DNA from: Amphimedon queenslandica
Lineage: Eukaryota > Porifera > Demospongiae > Haplosclerida > Niphatidae
DNA: 64,000 nucleotides
Direction: 5' to 3'
Assembly (NCBI RefSeq): GCF_000090795.2
Contig: NW_003546254.1
Span: 339,752 to 403,751 of the forward strand
The position numbers and the translations under genes are program-made. Each line of letters opens with the position of its first letter. Positions within the stretch are counted from its first letter, which is position 1. Below the pieces are notes generated by a model that saw only the letters and a program-made list of their open reading frames with translations, had not been told where the DNA came from and did not search any database. Positions 61,525 to 64,000 of this stretch are shown here, piece by piece.

Positions 61525-61728
61525 GGTTCTACCTAGAAATAAATTAGAGATGGTTGGAGACTAATATTGTTCCTTTTAAATTTATGTACACCATACTAGT
61601 AAACTACAATATGATGCTTTATGTATGGTTATTAGTATTAATTGGCTGGTTGGTCTCAGTGATGAACTGGTTGGTTCATTTGTTGAGGTGGCTGTCCCGA
61701 CCACCCCCCGACCACCATGGACAAAACT
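61525..61728. mobile_element. GTTCTGCCTA-family inverted-repeat element, copy 3
   Basis: Opposite orientation to the copies at 8813-9018 and 21271-21462 (starts GGTTCTACCTAGAAA, ends CCACCATGGACAAAACTA). A second partial end of the same family (GGTTCTGCCTATGATGG) begins just after, near 61752, suggesting a nested or truncated neighbour copy. Confidence 0.65.
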
Positions 61729-63592
61729 ATGGGTTGGAAATTTGGTACATGGTTCTGCCTATGATGGTCAAGGGTGGCTGGGAGCAACAACCTTAAAGAA
61801 TGAACAACCAGTTCATCTTAGACCAAGTAACCATGCTAGTCTAGTATTGTATGCATCAGACCTGGGGTCAGTTACAAAAGCTCAAGTACAACTACACACT
61901 CAGTTACCCTCTTTTTGAAAAATAGACTCAATTAGAATTATAATTATGTCATGTTGACAATTAAAATACTATTTTGATACCGGCATGTTTTTGCAACAGA
62001 AACATCTCTGATATACAGGCAAAACCCAGTTGTAATGATTTGACCTCTACAAGCTGTACTGGTCAAAATAAAATTCAGCCAAAACTAATATTACAAGTTT
62101 TTAAGTTAAAAGTAAGGTTTACATGACATAAACAAAGCACAAAATAATTTTGTGATGAATAACAACTGCTTCCAATCACCAGTTTGTTCCTTGTGATTGC
62201 GTTACAAACTATGAATTGTTGTGGTTCACAGGTGAGGCATTGAGTAAAAAGGCTACTTTTTATTAATTCTACAAAAAAAAATTAAAAAACTGAAAATATA
62301 AGCTTTTAAGTATTACTAAACAACCTCATAAATAAGGAAATTCAAAAAACTTCATGAAAACAAGTAATTACCTAACATCCAATATATCATGTATCACTAT
62401 GGGTCATACATAATATGTATAGCATTAAACTTTCACAAATCTCACAAAAATCATTTTCGTAGATTAAATTTTTGCTAATCTTTTTAAAAAGAATTCTGCC
62501 ATCTTGTACCATTTTCGTGTACTTTAATTTCACAAATCTGAAAAGCTGCAAAAACAGTGAAAATTATATTGGCCTCCAAAGTGTCAGCTATTATGAGCTA
62601 TATTATATACAGTGTAAGTATTCCAATTATTTATCTACTTCATGGTAGAATTTGGAATTAAAAAGAAGAATGCATGCATTGCAACATCAATTCCACTTAG
62701 ATATTCATAAGAATTATGAAACATGCATCATGCATACAGAACATGCTGATAATTTGTACTTGAACAAAATATTTATTAATTATTACAGTTTCCATCCCAC
62801 ACTATTCACATGCTACTTAATCAAATTAATGCCAATCATACCATTTGATTGTGAAAATGACTTCAAGAGAATCAGGGCAGGTCACGAGAGTCATCAAAGT
62901 TTTTTTAACCCTTTATAAACTAGGTAGCTACAACCAGCCAACCACGTGTTTGCACGTGGGCTTTTAAGGATGGGAGAGAATTCTTCATTTTCATAATATT
63001 TTTGATGGATAATTTAAATGTTTTTACGTTGTGTAGAATAGACTATGCTGCTATGAAAGCATTAAATTTTTAGAAAATTTTTAAGGTTGCATGAGGAATT
63101 TTTTGTCTTATTAATGCTTCTTCTACATGTATATATTGTGTAAATGAAGTTGGAGTTGATTCTAATCAAATTGAAAAGATTCTTTTGTTATTAAATATTT
63201 TAATGCATGTAGCTAGATCTATTTGTTTTTTAAAGGTCGAGTTCATTATTATCAGGCAAAATTAAAATTTGTTTTAAAAATTTGACAAAAACCATTGTTT
63301 TCAAAACTTTAATTTTCATTATTTGTATTCTCTAATTTAAAATATGCATGCACCTTGCACAATCAAAACTTTTAGAAATAAAATTTTAAGTTGTGTCTAT
63401 TGTGGTCAAAAGACCATAGACTATGAAAAGTGTAGTCTAAAAGAACTTTTTTTAATATTAATTTAAGCAACAATAATACACTTGGATACAGACTTTGGCA
63501 AAGGAAGAATTTATTACCAATTCAAAAAGTAAAATGAAGTATACAGTACTTATAGTTACAAGTAATCCATTGATCATATTTAATTCTTTAAC

Positions 63593-63956
63593 ATCCATTG
63601 AAAGATTTGGCAGACTCCATGTGAACATTTTTTTCACCTAAAAATGTAATTAAAGTTAAAATACTTATACTTCCTATAATAATTTTGATATAGAATGGCA
63701 AGTTTAAAATTCAAAAATTTTATACAAAGAAAATTCTAAATAACATGTGTGTCATTTCTATCAGAAAAAATGCCATCACTCATAATAACCAATTTAAATT
63801 ACTGTACTATAAAGCTAAAATTACTTTGAAATACTTGTCTTGAGCGGATATGACAAAGAGCAAAGGCAAAAATGATAATGATGGCTCCAAAAACAATGAT
63901 AGCTACAGCAAGAATCACACAGACTACTAACATAGACCTTGCAAGCATAGAAGAAT
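63593..63956 (-). CDS. Receptor-array gene E, partial (transmembrane and juxtamembrane exons)
   Basis: An exon at 63956-63835 enters in phase 1 like the helix exons of genes B-D and encodes a short linker, a membrane helix (VVCVILAVAIIVFGAIIII) and CHIRSRQ. A following exon (63637-63593), phase 0, encodes VKKMFTWSLPNLSMD in the position of the juxtamembrane exon of the other members. Upstream exons lie beyond the right edge and the tail exon was not found. Membership rests on position, strand, phase and size, not on strong sequence identity. The donor after residue Asp (GTTAAA) is weak. Confidence 0.45.
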
Positions 63957-64000
63957 CTGCATGTGAAATTAAAAGGAAAATAGTGGTATACTTTTATTTG

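Larger units (their letters stand above)
59267..63592. other. Long intergenic stretch within the receptor array
   Basis: I find no supported gene. Contents: an AAT run near 59789-59814, a GA-rich block (60030-60175), a 206-bp mobile element copy (61525-61728) and long AT-rich sequence. A minus-strand open frame at 60519-60776 has a hydrophobic start (ISLLLGFLFVARLHH) but no clear splice context or family. Part of this stretch should be the 3' end of gene E, whose tail exon I could not locate. Confidence 0.5.

Overview
The window looks like nuclear DNA of an early-branching metazoan, most likely a demosponge such as Amphimedon queenslandica. This is inferred from AT-rich DNA, compact multi-exon animal genes with many introns of 50-150 bp, a sponge/cnidarian-type fibrinogen-related receptor family, and the self-complementary ACATGT hexamer scattered through most introns. 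Gene models below were built by hand from open frames, GT-AG borders and intron phase. They are predictions; family names come from remembered protein motifs, not from a search.

Layout. 1-3.9 kb: a small minus-strand cluster of type II membrane fibrinogen-related (FReD-like) genes. One is cut by the window edge, one is complete, and a third unit keeps the cluster's promoter and 3' flank but encodes only a 36-residue secreted-type peptide. 4.2-25.6 kb: VPS13D on the minus strand, 37 exons with a chorein N-terminus, UBA and VAB repeats. Its C-terminal part is absent and it carries a 2.1-2.3 kb internal duplication across a 10-N gap that looks like two haplotypes placed in tandem. 25.9-28.2 kb: PTPMT1, minus. 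29.4-32.0 kb: a single-exon SAM methyltransferase and a two-exon type II glycosyltransferase-like gene, both plus. 32.3-34.2 kb: a 62-bp minisatellite followed by a 177-bp satellite. 34.4-36.4 kb: two tandem CCDC153/DRC12-like coiled-coil genes, plus. 36.6-43.3 kb: CLCN6, minus. 43.9-48.1 kb: ALDH4A1, plus, divergent from CLCN6. 48.5-64 kb: a tandem minus-strand array of at least five single-pass receptor-like genes, the last cut by the right edge.

The receptor array is the most novel content. Members share a signal peptide, a small cysteine-containing beta-type ectodomain, a Ser/Thr-rich repetitive stalk, one transmembrane helix, and an intracellular box with consensus L-D-D-[VI]-S-x(3,4)-S-V-x-T-V-x-Q-P-L. 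The tails of two members carry YxxM motifs and one has an ITIM-type SxYxxV motif. The ectodomain-to-tail intron phases (1, 0, 1, 2, 0) are conserved with a few intron losses. This fits a lineage-specific signalling receptor family; a role in recognition or immunity is conjecture.

PTPMT1 (cardiolipin pathway), VPS13D (lipid transfer, mitochondrial upkeep) and ALDH4A1 (proline breakdown) are all tied to mitochondria, and CLCN6 is endolysosomal. I see no evidence of co-regulation beyond the short CLCN6/ALDH4A1 divergent promoter. Mobile DNA consists of several families of short non-autonomous inverted-repeat elements, many with TA target duplications. I see no LINE, retroviral or Polinton coding region, no tRNA or rRNA gene and no CRISPR array.
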